A stretch of DNA of 64,000 bases, taken from NCBI RefSeq assembly GCF_000003815.2, contig NC_049997.1, forward strand, positions 4,803,893 through 4,867,892, written 5' to 3'. The DNA is from Branchiostoma floridae. Lineage: Eukaryota > Chordata > Leptocardii > Amphioxiformes > Branchiostomatidae. The notes under the pieces were generated by a model that was not told where the DNA came from, ran no database searches, and saw only the letters and a list, made by a program, of their open reading frames with translations. Shown here piece after piece: positions 46,901 to 59,400 of this stretch. The position numbers were made by a program, and so were the translations under genes. Position 1 is the first letter of the stretch. Each line of letters opens with the position of its first letter.

Positions 46901-48890
46901 TACTTATTGTATATATTTGACTATTGCTCAGTTTTGGCTAAAAGATATATGTATGATATGCATATGAGGATTAGACGTAGATCACATAGCATAACGTTGT
47001 TATGAATTTCTGCAATGTTGAATGCATTTCTGAACGTATGTCGTGGTATAGAGAGCAGTACAATGTATGACTGATGTCTTGCACAATGGACACATATCGC
47101 TAGGTGGCGTGAACAGAAATTCAAATTGCGTCTGCAACCTACGATCTTTGTACCCTGGCTTTGCAAGAAAAGGAAATGGTCACAATTAAACATTCTGTGC
47201 GTTCTAGGAATCAGTGTCTTCATAAAGTAGAACTACCTAGAAGCCTATGACTTAGCCTAAGAAACCTATTGACCAATAGTTGCCCATGTAAGACAGCTAT
47301 ATTTTTCGGTTAAGCTGTAACACTTTGATGTTAGCAGCAGGACACAATAACCATCCGCGACCCTTGGCCTGTGACGCGTTAACGTTTAGTACGCAAAGTA
47401 GTACGGCGAAAATTATTGGCTGTGAAATTCTGAATCTTAATTCTTATGTGAGCGACAACCAGGTGCAAACTGTTCTGTATGTGTGGTATAGGAGTATATC
47501 GACTTGAAGACCCTTTGAATGATTTGTATTGTAATTTTCCGAGTATAAATACGCCATTTTACCAGCTGTAGTATATTTCGACTCCAGACAGCGCTATTGA
47601 CGGTGTCAATAAGCAGATTTGTTGAATGATTTAGATTTAGATTTTGTGCCTTTGCCTCCAACGTATCCGTTTCTCGTATTTCTCTAGTGGCACAGTATGT
47701 GCACCCTGCTACAATATCTATTGCGTCATAAGGTAGACCCTTGTGGTCTTTATCTATAGTCTCTAGAAATCCCTATAGGGCAGACACTGTGTTCTGCTAC
47801 ATTTTAATAATGAAGCAATTTTTGTATCTAATATGAATTCAGTACGCACAGCAATGTTTGATCGTTAACCAAGAAGTCCCGACAAAGTAGATATGACATC
47901 ATTCATATGCATTTATATATATCTTATGAATTAGAAAGATATTCATTTGAAGCGCTAGCTGTTCAGTGTAATATGGCTAGGGACTTCTGAAAGTCATAAC
48001 TTTCTATTGATGTAGAAATTATTCATATAACAGTTACACTTGCGTTTAGACACTCAGTCACTCATATATGAATTTAGATTGATTCTTATGCGCTCTGGTC
48101 CATAAAATAATTTTGTTGTACGTCATGAATTCACTGTAGAAATACTACAACAGGTCAAATATCTGCTTTTTCTGTCATTACTATCACAGAAGTTCTTCAG
48201 CTAATTTTTCTTGTAGCACTAGCGTTTGATGATGATAAAAGTTACATTTGCCGACACGTTTACAACAAGTACGTATTCCGAACGTCGTGCTACGTTCAGT
48301 ATGGACCATCTGTTTACCGCAAAATGGAGCGATCAATAGCGCCCTAATTGCGGCCTGTGACGTAAATACGCAGATGGGTGCAATAGGTGCCGGAAAACTC
48401 CAACAGGCTCCAACACGTGCGTTCTTTACCAAATCCAGATGGGGTTTTGTGGTCTTTATTGTCGTCTGATGCATGTCAAGCCCGTAACCCGGGAAATTCG
48501 CGCGTGTTCTCATTGTTAGTATGTTAAATGGCGCTTGATTGGCCACTTGAGTGGTGTGCGACAATAGAGGGCTCTGTACAGCAATCACTACACTTTACTA
48601 GCGGGATACAAACGAAAATCTGCCCACACAATCTTTCAAATACATCTTTATGACTTAAAAATCCATATTTGCCATTCATATCCAATAGGTGAATTTTAAT
48701 GCCCCTTTTTCCATCCACTCTTCGTAAATGCATTTTTAGTATCTTTGTAGAAAGCGCTAACGTGAGCCTACGAACCTTTTGTTAACGAAAACGAAGTTTC
48801 TTTGCCACTGAAAAAAGGTTGCCCCTTTCTGCAACGTATTGATAGGTGCACTTCTGACGTACTGTTATCAGATGATTTTTGTTCTCTGTT
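43925..48890. other. Gene-poor intergenic region
   Basis: Contains a purine-rich (gaaa)n/(ggaa)n tract at about 44225-44545. At about 46178 caacatggcggcc overlaps a possible start of a short hydrophobic frame (MAAVPVVCACQFW...), without convincing splice support. No family-recognisable exon is seen. Confidence 0.5.
44225..44545. repeat. Purine-rich low-complexity tract
   Basis: Almost entirely A and G on the + strand (gaaagaaag, ggaaggaa). The long minus-strand frames rich in Phe, Leu and Ser are artefacts of it. Confidence 0.9.
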
Positions 48891-48894
48891 TCAG

Positions 48895-49029
48895 CCAAGC
48901 CCCATGTTTGTTAGAAGGTGTCTGAGAATCACCGCAAAGATGTCGGGAAGAAAACTGTCCGGGCGAAGATTTTCAGACGTCTTTCCCTTAAACAACGGGA
49001 CTTGCGGTCCCCTCTTGAACAAGGGTGGG
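48895..49029 (+). CDS. Candidate coding exon upstream of tryptophan hydroxylase
   Basis: A strong acceptor (ttgttctctgtttcag) and a strong donor (ggtggg|gtaagt) bound 135 bp. One frame is open from ATG 48904: MFVRRCLRITAKMSGRKLSG RRFSDVFPLNNG..., basic with an RRFS phospho-site-like motif. It ends in phase 0, while the first recognised hydroxylase exon (53289) needs phase 1, so at least one more exon would have to intervene. It could be the hydroxylase N-terminus, which is divergent between species, or belong to another gene. Confidence 0.35.
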
Positions 49030-49849
49030 GTAAGTACGTCTTGCATCTTTTCTTGACAACACTTTTTTTGTGTAGAGGTCATCAAATTGAAATTAGCAGA
49101 GTTTGTTTAAACGCAATTTGTGCTGTAGTGTGCTTTTTGTTTATCAAAGGCGACGTTTCTAGTGGGTGGCCATTGCACCTCTATGTAGTACACCAACATT
49201 ACATTGAAAAGCCTTACATTGTGCCTGCTACAATTGTTGTATGATAAAATTTGCGGCCCGAATAAAAGTGATTTTTGAACAAATCACAGATTTTAAACAA
49301 AGCTGTGCTCGTACTCATGACAAAACTGCGTCCACGTTTTACTATACGATTGTCGCAACGTAATTTCGTATTGTCTTTGAAGAAATTACAAACGCCTTGT
49401 CTTCTTTAATGCTAGCGATTCCACAAGAGGGCCTGTTAAGTATTGTGATTGCTTTTTTCAACTGTAACAGTAACATGTTAAGTAAAACCCTGCTGAAACC
49501 TACAAAAAGCTACATAAATATTGGATATTTTACCATTAGCCACCTTATCCGTTGTAAAAAAAAACAACATACGGATTATAAGATAAGAGATATTTATGTA
49601 GATTTTGTTGACATACTTCGTACTATATCATGTATCTAATTCCAGTCTCGTGCGGTATTTTTAGTTAGAGAGAAATGTTTATAGATAAGAATTCTCAGCA
49701 GAGAACTAACCTTATTTTTCCTACCTGAGTACTTTATGAAAGTTTCATTCCTAACTCATTTCTGTTGTGATACGAGTAATTTCGGGAATCATTTTGTTTT
49801 GTCATCGTTTGCTTGTTTATTTGTTTTGTATGCCCGGTAAACCACCTTA

Positions 49850-50172
49850 TGGTGTAACATATCAGGTTCGTACTGAACAGTACAAGCTGCATATCCTGAC
49901 AGATTTATTTGATCCACTCACACTGGGAAGGACTCCTGCTCTTTCCGATAAGTGTAGTGGGTTCTTTAATGTGCTTGAGGTGTGTCTCTCCCCAAACACG
50001 GGACCTCCATTTAAGGGACAGCCCTAACCAAAACTAGGTATTCATTTTCACCGCAGCGTGTAAAATACCTTTCCCAAGTGCCTTGCAAAAGATCTGTTGC
50101 ACACCAACGCATTCGAACCCAGAACCTCTGGGTTATGAATCGACCACTCTGCCAATTGCGTCACACGACCCC
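49850..50172 (-). mobile_element. tRNA-derived SINE
   Basis: Read on the minus strand, the head contains TGGCAGAGTGG (A box) and, about 35 bp later, GGTTCGAATGC (B box). A non-tRNA body with attaaagaacccactacac follows. The head is not a functional tRNA gene because no acceptor stem closes it. Confidence 0.7.
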
Positions 50173-50174
50173 AC

Positions 50175-53100
50175 AATTTTTTTGTGGAAAATACATAACG
50201 TTGCAGAGCTAATCAACATTTCTAGATCCAACATATGCGCCAATTTTCACTCGAGAAATTGTAGGAAGGACGATAAGAAAAAAGAATGATATCAGAAAGC
50301 TCAGTGCTGCATGTACTTTTATAGATATCAAGTCTAGCATCGAAAGTTCGCGAGCATTTGCACTGCAAATCTTAGGATTCGTATTTGATGGGTATCGATC
50401 AAAGAGTTCAAGAAATCACGGGAACTTCGCGAGAAAAGAGAAATTATCACAGCAAGAAGTCCGTAATACCCCCCAGAATTCGATATTATCGACTGATCGT
50501 TTGACTTAGGTCAAACTCTTTTAGGAATTGTTTTTCAAAACTCGTCGAAATCTATATTTTAAGACGTAAGCTTAGACGGTGAACAAAGACCATCGCGAAA
50601 GAGATCAAAAAGGGTTGGTCTTGTGGCTAGCTAAGGCGATGTCTTGTCTAAACACTAGCGTTCTAAAACGTCTTCTCTACAAGATTATGTGCGTCGAAAA
50701 ATTGGTGAGTACAACGTTTGTGGTCTAAATTTGTAGATCAAATATTAGAAGAGGAGTGGTTGCCTACCGAATGAGCTACTTCCATTTGCTAATTCTTTAT
50801 TGGGGGCAATAAAATGTCCTAATTTGTGTACTGTATGGAGGTAGGGGATGCTATACGCAGAGTAATTGTAAATACACGTCTTGGCAAACAATGGCGGTAA
50901 AATGAAGTCGCTTGCTTATGACGACGTTTTGTTGTAACCACTAACGGAACTGCGACCAAGCTAAACGAACCCCATTGCATTTACGTGCGGTCCTTTACGC
51001 ACAAAGAGTTCCATGCGTCAGAAACTCTTTTTGTCCAGCTAATTTCCCAAACATCAAATTCTATGATGAAACTACAGCTAACTCTTTCAGTTGTCTAGCC
51101 ATAAATGGTTACGTAGACGGATATTTGTTTTGAATCAAATGGCGGGGTATTTGTAATAGCGTAAAATCCGTTTTGATAATATTAAGTTTATTGTAAAGGC
51201 TTGCGCGTGGGTTGATTGCAGGTAACATGAGAGATTCAAACAGTGTAGAAAAATAAATCAAGTGTCTGCTTTAGTCTAAAAGCTAACTCTAGTTTCTGCG
51301 TTATTGGGTTCGACTTCATTTTTGGAAACAGTGGAAGACAAAAGATCCCATCTTTAATACTGTGAAAAAGTGTTCGCAAAGTTTGTCATTTGCTCAATTT
51401 GCTAGAAAGAGCAAATTTTCATATTTTTTAAACACATTTTCCTTAACGCACGTCCTATAAAGAAGGGATCTATATAACTCCTACACACAAATAGTAGCCA
51501 CAGGAAAGCATTGAAGCATTTTCCTCGTTACGTCATGAATGACGTATGCCCTGGTTTTGATGACGTCGCTATCGGACAATCGCTGTGGAATGTTTGTTGG
51601 TTGGGTGGGGTCTTTCTATTTCTTTAAATACATCGGACAGAAAAAGTACCAAACAGTTTACCACAGAAGAGGTGCTGTGGATTCTGATACGGTCAAAGAT
51701 TTCAAGAATATTTCAGGTATATTTTATACATTTACATAATGTAACGTGTACATTATTTGATATCGAACTGGTATGTATAATCCCTTACTTGTGTAACTCT
51801 TTAGTGCATGTAAATTTAGATTATTTCATACTTTTCTGTATGACTTTCCTCCGTTGTTTTGGTCTGCGTTGTGGATTGGTTTGAATAGATACATATGATG
51901 ATTTGTGAAATATGTATAAATAAATTGATAAAGTTGTATTCAGCCTTTATATTAAAGGGAATAACACCCGATTAGATGTGTTCCTTAAATGAATGGAGAG
52001 TCCAGAGAATAAATGTCAGAGAATTTGTAACACAAAGAGAATCTTTACTCAAAAATTTCTGTTTCACTGTAGTAGTCATATGCTGATATTTGTATTTATT
52101 CACGGTACTGTTTACCGACGTGTTAGCAGTTTTATCGGAAAATCATTTCATATTTAGAATATCATTTTCCATATAGTCTCTTCTTTTTTAAGCCTGCACT
52201 CGATTAATATGGTTATTTTGGAGGGTCATGGAACCTATATGTTTAGTCGGCCAAAATGAATCTATTGCGTTTTATTGTAGTATCTTTGTACTCAATATTG
52301 TTTTTAGCGGGTCATGTGAACTGCAGATGTCCGAAAACGCTTGAGCCGTGATCCACTGATATGGAAATATCTCCCTATGCTACAATGCCAATGTCTATAA
52401 AGTTGGTGTAACTTACGTCACTCCTAAGCATGCGTAAGCACAAGCTATAGCCATTGTTGACCCATTTTATACATGTACCATTTTACAGACCATAATATGT
52501 TTCGTAGAAACTACAAAGTGGATTACCAATGCGATTGCCTGTTACGTAGAAGGTTTTACTTTGACTTTGACTCTGACCGATTCATACCAAAGACTTTAAA
52601 AAGGGAATAAACTTTAAAAATGGAACAAACTTTATCCCCAAGCAGATATATTTTTGGCAAGGCAGTATATCCAGAGGCCCAACAAGTATCCAACAGGTCC
52701 GAATTTGATGGGCAACGGAGCTGCGTTGCATACAATGCAAAAATCATATCAAATTCCTCGTAGATATTCTTATTGCTTCAAAAGTGTACCTTACCATATA
52801 GCCAACATAGCAATTGCAAAGTAACGTGGGCCTCTGTGTCATAGCTATAGGCCATTCATTAGAAGATAGTAGCATTGCATTTACCTTCGCCAAGAAGGTT
52901 ATATTTTGGGTAGCGTATGTAGAAGACCAGCCTAACTCAAGAGCGCTTTGATTGATTGTATTGGTATTATATGGGTAGGTCTTGATGAGACCTGAAAACG
53001 ACTAGATTTTAGGCCACCTAGCGGCATGTTACGGTACTGCAGAGGAACTTCTGGCCATACTGTGGCTCTGATTTTTAAGTGGTAGACAGCTCCTGATGCC

Positions 53101-53288
53101 AAAAGTAAGTGGTATGGGTCTGGGTCCCCTAGCGGCTTGTTTTGGCAAAATGTGGCGAAAACGTCATTGATTTAGTTTCTTTGCGGTGGTGTTTCGATTA
53201 GGGTATTGACGTTGTAATTTGCGAATGAACTGAAAAGCTGTAACAAAAGTCAATGTCATCATATATCTTACTATTGCTTAGACTGTAG
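50175..53288. other. AT-rich non-coding interval
   Basis: No splice-bounded, family-recognisable exon was found. Short frames (51539-51884, for example) lack features. It could hold a missing 5' exon of the hydroxylase gene. Confidence 0.45.
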
Positions 53289-53416
53289 GGCCAGGGACCC
53301 GTAGGCGCATCTCATCGTTCCCTTGTGAGGAGACGTTTGCACCCGTCCGTACTCCGGTCATCCTGTCTATGAGGAAGGACGTCGGGGGTCTTGCCGCTGT
53401 GCTACAATTATTTCAA
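53289..53416 (+). CDS. TPH: TPH exon a: regulatory (ACT) domain start
   Basis: Ends [22 protein letters not shown]|gtaata, the family motif (F)SLKNEVGGL.KAL..FQ in diverged form. The preceding residues [16 protein letters not shown] include an RRxS kinase-type site. Start chosen at ctgtag (phase 1 entry). ccag six bases later would also fit. Confidence 0.8.
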
Positions 53417-56400
53417 GTAATACACATTTACTGTTCAGGAAAATTATATGGGAAAATCATTTCATATCATAAAGAATTTGACATTAGCTTTTGTATTTGA
53501 ATTAGGTCTTATTCAGGATAACAGAAAGCAACGGGTCAAAGGTTGTTGGAAGTCGGTATCGGCCCTCGTCTCAGTGGAAGAAAAGTCGATTACCCCTGTT
53601 ATAGGTAGTTTCTTTGACTTCTCTCTTAAGATTTTCTTTCTTAATATGAAATGAATAGGGCAGATTTGGAGGATCTAGAGTAAGCCATTAATACCTATTA
53701 CACTGATAATTATAGGTCCTCATCTTTTTAAAAAAAATGTTGAAGAATTTTTGTTTACAATGTTTTAGGAAGAACAGGTCAGCGTTCTGCATATCGAGTC
53801 ACGACGCTCACTTCGGCGAAAATCGGAAGTCGAAATCTACATGGACTGCGAAGCCGACAAGACCCGAATGAACGAACTGATTTGTCGGATTCAGAGAGAG
53901 ACCAAGATGGTCAAGGTGGACACGCCAGATAGCCTGGGCAAGGACAATGGACAAGGTATTCTATTCTATTCTATTCTATTCTATTCTATTCTATTCTATT
54001 CTATTCTATTCTATTCTATTCTATTCTATTCTATTCTATTCTATTCCATTCTATTCTATTCTATTCTATTCTATTCTATTTTTTTTGGTTCTATTCAAAT
54101 CCATTCTATTCTATTTGATTCTATTCTATGCAATTTTTTCTACTTTATTCTATTCTATTCTATTCATTTTTTTTGCTTTATTCTATTCATTTTTATTTTT
54201 CTACTTTATTCTACACTCTCATCTACTCTATTCTATTCTATTTCATTTTACTCTATTCTATTCTGTTACGTGTCATCTCAGGTTTGCCATAGATGGTATA
54301 AAATCCACTGTAAAAATAAAAAAGGAAATTGCATATTTTCTTTCAATTATGAGCAACTTAATACTGTATGCATGCACTTACCTATGGGGCCTTGTAATGA
54401 CATAGTTATTGGCGTGTTTTTCAGTCGAGGAGGGGTTCGAGGTGCCCTGGTTCCCGCGCAAAATCAGTGAGCTGGACAAGACGGCGTGCCGAGTCCTCAT
54501 GTATGGAAATGATCTTGATGCTGACCACCCGGTAAGTGGTAAACATACAGAAATATTCATTAACACGACAAAAATACAGCGACTTTCGTTAGGTCTATGA
54601 ACTACTTACAGTACAACTAAACAGACATACATTTATATGGATTTCTACAGGTATGAATAAATCTTGGGTCTAGCATGTCATTTACACAATTGGTTCTACG
54701 GTATAAGGATTCGTGGATATATTTGGCTACTTGCACACAGTGAGGGTTATCGCTTCCCCGAATGTAGTTGAATTTTTCTTTCGAACAGAGAGTAGGCACC
54801 CCCGTTAAACTCCACCTCCGGTTAGGCCGGGACACCTCCAGTTATGCCGCATCCACCTCCGGTTTTGCCGGTCCACCTCCGGTTAGGCCGCATCCACCTC
54901 TGGTTAGGCCGGTCCACCTCCGGTTAGGCCGGGACACCTCTGGTTAGGGCATCGGCTGTTTGGTACGACAGAAGTCAGAAAATCGCCCATACCAACAAAA
55001 CCGAGGAACCTGATGCCACCCTTTGCCTCTATTTCGTTGGCTAGCATCTTTTCCCGAGTTTTTGCCAAGTTTGGCGGTCCACGACCCTGTAGTTCTCGCT
55101 AACACCCCTGACCTCCCGTCACGATGCTGACTCGGAAGTAGTGTTGGAGCGCGCGATTATTTCGAAATTCTCGGCACCGGGGGGCATGTGGTTATAGTTT
55201 GTGACTGAACAGCGGTCCCAAGTACTCGCTAGGATTCCTGACAGAATTTGGAATTAGCCATAAATATTCATGCAACTGCTATAATGTTGTAAGACGACGT
55301 CGCTGAGAAGAGATACAGACAAGCCTTGTCACAGGACAAACCGGCCTAACCGGAGGTGGACATTAACGCCAGTGTCCTTGTGATAGTAATCATTGTATTT
55401 TGCCATGGCGTGGATGATTGTCAAATTGACAAGAAAACTCAAATCAACTCAAATTCAGTGTACTGCCTTGTGCAAATTAAACACACAAAAAACGAAGAGA
55501 TAGCTAGTCCAAGCGTCAAGTAATGTTGTCATGATGTTTTCTATTAAAGTACAGTCAAACCTGCCCAAGTCGACCACCCGGGGGACCGGAAAAAAACGGT
55601 CGATTTGGACAGGTGGTCGCTGAGAGGAGTATCGACTCAAAGCATGCCCGATGCAAAGCATAAATGGTTTCCGTTGTGTTGAATGGCAAATAGCAAGCAC
55701 ACTGCACGCACGCAAAGAGGCGAGGTCTTTAATGTCAAATACAACACGCACACTGTAAATTGTCAATTTAACCCCAAGCTTTTATCGAATTTTTATACGA
55801 TACAGTGTTTTAAAGCTCAAGTATTTGTACACAAACGTTTTAGACAGTAAGGGAACTTTGATGCTGTCAGTTAACTACCATACAAGCCTTAATGCGTCGC
55901 TATGTTCTTGATCTGGCGGGTGCACCTTTCGAATTCGATGCCCGGTACGTCCCGATAGCGTATTTACCCACGGCTGAATGTACAGTACAGAACAGTTGGA
56001 CAAAAGCACTCAAACGTACAGATCTTTCTTAAAAAGGTATGAGCTACACAGATCTTTCTTTAAAAAGTATGAGGCTATATACGTTTCAGCATTCGTTCAC
56101 TTTATAATGATATAGATTTATTTTAAATCTTCTGTAACAACTAAATTCGCATTTTCTTACAACGATTTCGGCACAAAATTGCGCTAGTTATCATCAAAAA
56201 TCGATGAAAACCTCAATTTTGAAAATGATGCGGTCGTTATGGGTCCCAATTTGGGCCGGTCGCGGTCGCGTTGGCCAGGTGGTCGTTGAGAAAAGGTCGC
56301 TTAATGCTTATGTCAATGGGGAGAAAAATCGGGACCGAGAAAAAGCGGTCGAAATAGCCAGGTGGTCGCTGAGAAGAGGTGGTCGCTCGGGCAGGTTTGA

Positions 56401-59400
56401 CTGTACACCACAACGCGACTTGATATATAATATTTTTTTAATGTTCAACTACCGGGTTGCTATATTGAAAGGCGTTCGGAGATGCCCGGTACCTGTCGGC
56501 ATTAGTTCCGAGCGCCCCGTCTATGGCTGATACGTTACCGACCATGACCAACAACGGCCGAAAAAAATTGGTTTGATTTTACGGGCGAGCTTCTTTGCTG
56601 TTTCAGATGTAAATGTGGTAGGTCAGTGTGTTTGCTATGGTTCAAGACTTAATGTTTAACATTTTATCATAATTCCACATAGCTTTTCGATTAATTTGTA
56701 CACTGTATAGCATGCATGTACACATAAGTAACAGGGCCAAACGAATTGCGATTTCCTCGAGTAGACAGGAGAACAGTATATGATACTGTACAATTATACG
56801 CCCTAAGACTATACGTTATTCAGTCGACTCGGGCAACGTGGTAGTAGATAACTATATCGAGGCCTGGACCCGGGCCCGAAATGTCCTGAACCGGAGGCCG
56901 AAGTGTCCTCAGCCTGAGGTCAAACTCACGGTCCTGAACTTGGGACCGAAATGTCCGGACCGAACTGTTCATGTGCCGAACGGTCCTGATGCATCTCTAT
57001 TGTTCAGACAGCTCCATGATGGTGCGATTTCAGAGGCACCGGGTGCGTAAGAGGTGCCTAACATACAATGAGATAGTTCATAGAACAGTTAATGGCTGGA
57101 AGTGGACATCTTAAGACATCCTGTCTACCTGATTACAACTGGACAATATTTTGCAAAGAATGTCATTTCTACATCTATCATAATATCTTTCCCACAATTG
57201 ATATAACAACAAAAAACGAAATTTCTTAAAACACGGACAGCACAACATGGGCCCATCTATGTATTTTCTACTAAAATGGTTTTGCATATCCATATAAATT
57301 TTTTCCTAGTTATTAAGCAATTCTTAACAAAAAGTACAAAAAGAAATGGCCAGCAAAAGTGTATTACGAACCGAAAAAAGACTAAAAGGCCCCAGAGAGG
57401 CTATACCATCTGCATCTTGATTCAAATTTACTGTGATAGTTTCATCTCACGTAGCATATTAACAGTTATCAGCTTATTTGTACCGTGTTTGACGATATCT
57501 AGCATTTTCAGTCAATTTGTCGACGATGTTTGACAAATTTTCGTGCAATCTTCCGGCATTGGTGACTTTTCGTCGTGCAGATAAGCGAAGTCACTAAAAA
57601 TTGAGCGATAGGAGCCGGTTTGGGATTTTGTGCTTCCGTTGACCGAATTGTGCGTTTATCCGACGTGCAATTAACTGGCTTCCACTATTCCACATACTTG
57701 GTGATAAATCATTTTTAGGCTTCAAGAAAGTCTAAAAATCATGTCTATTGATATTGGCTCACTATCATCCTGAACTTAACAACAATATATATCTGCATGT
57801 GATGTTAATCCATTGGCTTTAGCCATGATAAACACATAGTGGTTTGCCATGATTGACAAATCCAAATTTTGCTGCGCTGTAGACATGTTCCTTTGCCCTA
57901 TAGACTTGTCAACGTTGTCTGCAGCTTGCCATTCTCATTTACTACCGTCTAAGAAGTCACTATGCTCACTCAACATGGTTGGCTTACTGGAACGCTTCAA
58001 GCGCTGCACTGAACTCGGCCCAAGTAGAAAATTCAGCGCCCATATTCAGCGGCATCAGCGCTATGTTGGCTTGGACGAGAGAAAGATCAGAAACTGGCGA
58101 ATAATGGCGGGAAAGTCTTGTGACAAGCTCTTATTGGCTGGCATCCCGGGCTGCCGGCTGTACTGTCAATAGCCTGCTCTCAAATGGTTCTTAGGCTATT
58201 GACACACTGGTTGTAGCACACTGAGAGCAACGGATCTTGCAAGGGGCATATTAGCTTTATCATGTAGAAGGAAAACATTGACTTATACAAAAAAACGTAC
58301 TTGAAAGCTGCCAAATTTAAAGCACAATCCTGTACGCATCAGCAGCAAAATCAGCGTCTCAAAAGAACGACACCAAATGAAAACAATCACATAGTTTCCC
58401 ATATGGAAGACGCACACCATTGTAAAATGTTGCCTGTGACGACGTGCACAAAACGATCAGAGAATTTCGAGAATCCTGTAACATCTGCTTGGCATTATTT
58501 ATTACCACAAGGCCTAACCCGCGGAAATAATGCAAATCTGGACTTCTAAGGACGTAGGGGTGATTTCTGAAATTATTACATCGATTATAAGATATATAAA
58601 GCTACCGCGAAGATATAGTGCATTATCACGCAAAAAGAAAATTAAGCCCTAATATCACTGATTGCTTACCAGGACACAAAGCCTAACATCTCGCTAGGGA
58701 TTCCTCTGCACCGACAGATGTCCTACGTTAGAGAACACATAACCCCATACATGCATCTGCTTGGAGATAAGCGAATTACCAAACCACATGGCCTATTGGT
58801 TAGCTCTTCCACAATACCAAGGAAATAGGGGTGATTTCTGAAATTATTATATCGATAATAAAAACAGCTGCTGCGAAAAAAGTGCATCATGGTGCAAGTT
58901 CGTACAGAGGACATGCCAAACTACTCATGTGGCAAAGGGAACATACAGATACAGATGCGAACGCGCGTTACATCGTCAGAAACAATACTCTGTCGCCGGA
59001 CGTTACCATCCTGTCACAGAGTAAAACATGATTAGATAAATCGTCTCTGCAAACAGAGAAAAGTTTAGAATCACTTTCGCAAGTGGGAATGCAAACGCTA
59101 AAAAAGAATGCCGCGGGCTGGGAAGGGCCTGCTGTAAAGTGTGGCATAGATGAATTCAGAAGTTAAAATAGCCTTTGTATACCTACCTAAAAGAACGCAA
59201 ACTCAATACTGGCAAAACTATATCATAACAAGAACACTGGCGTTAATGTACACCCTTGTTTAGGCCGAGACACCTCCGGTTTGTCCTGTGACAAGGCTCT
59301 GCATCTCTTCTCAGCGACGTCATCTTACAACATTATACCAGCTGAATATCTATGGCTAATTCCAAATTCTGTCAGGAATCCTAGCGAGTACTTGGGACCG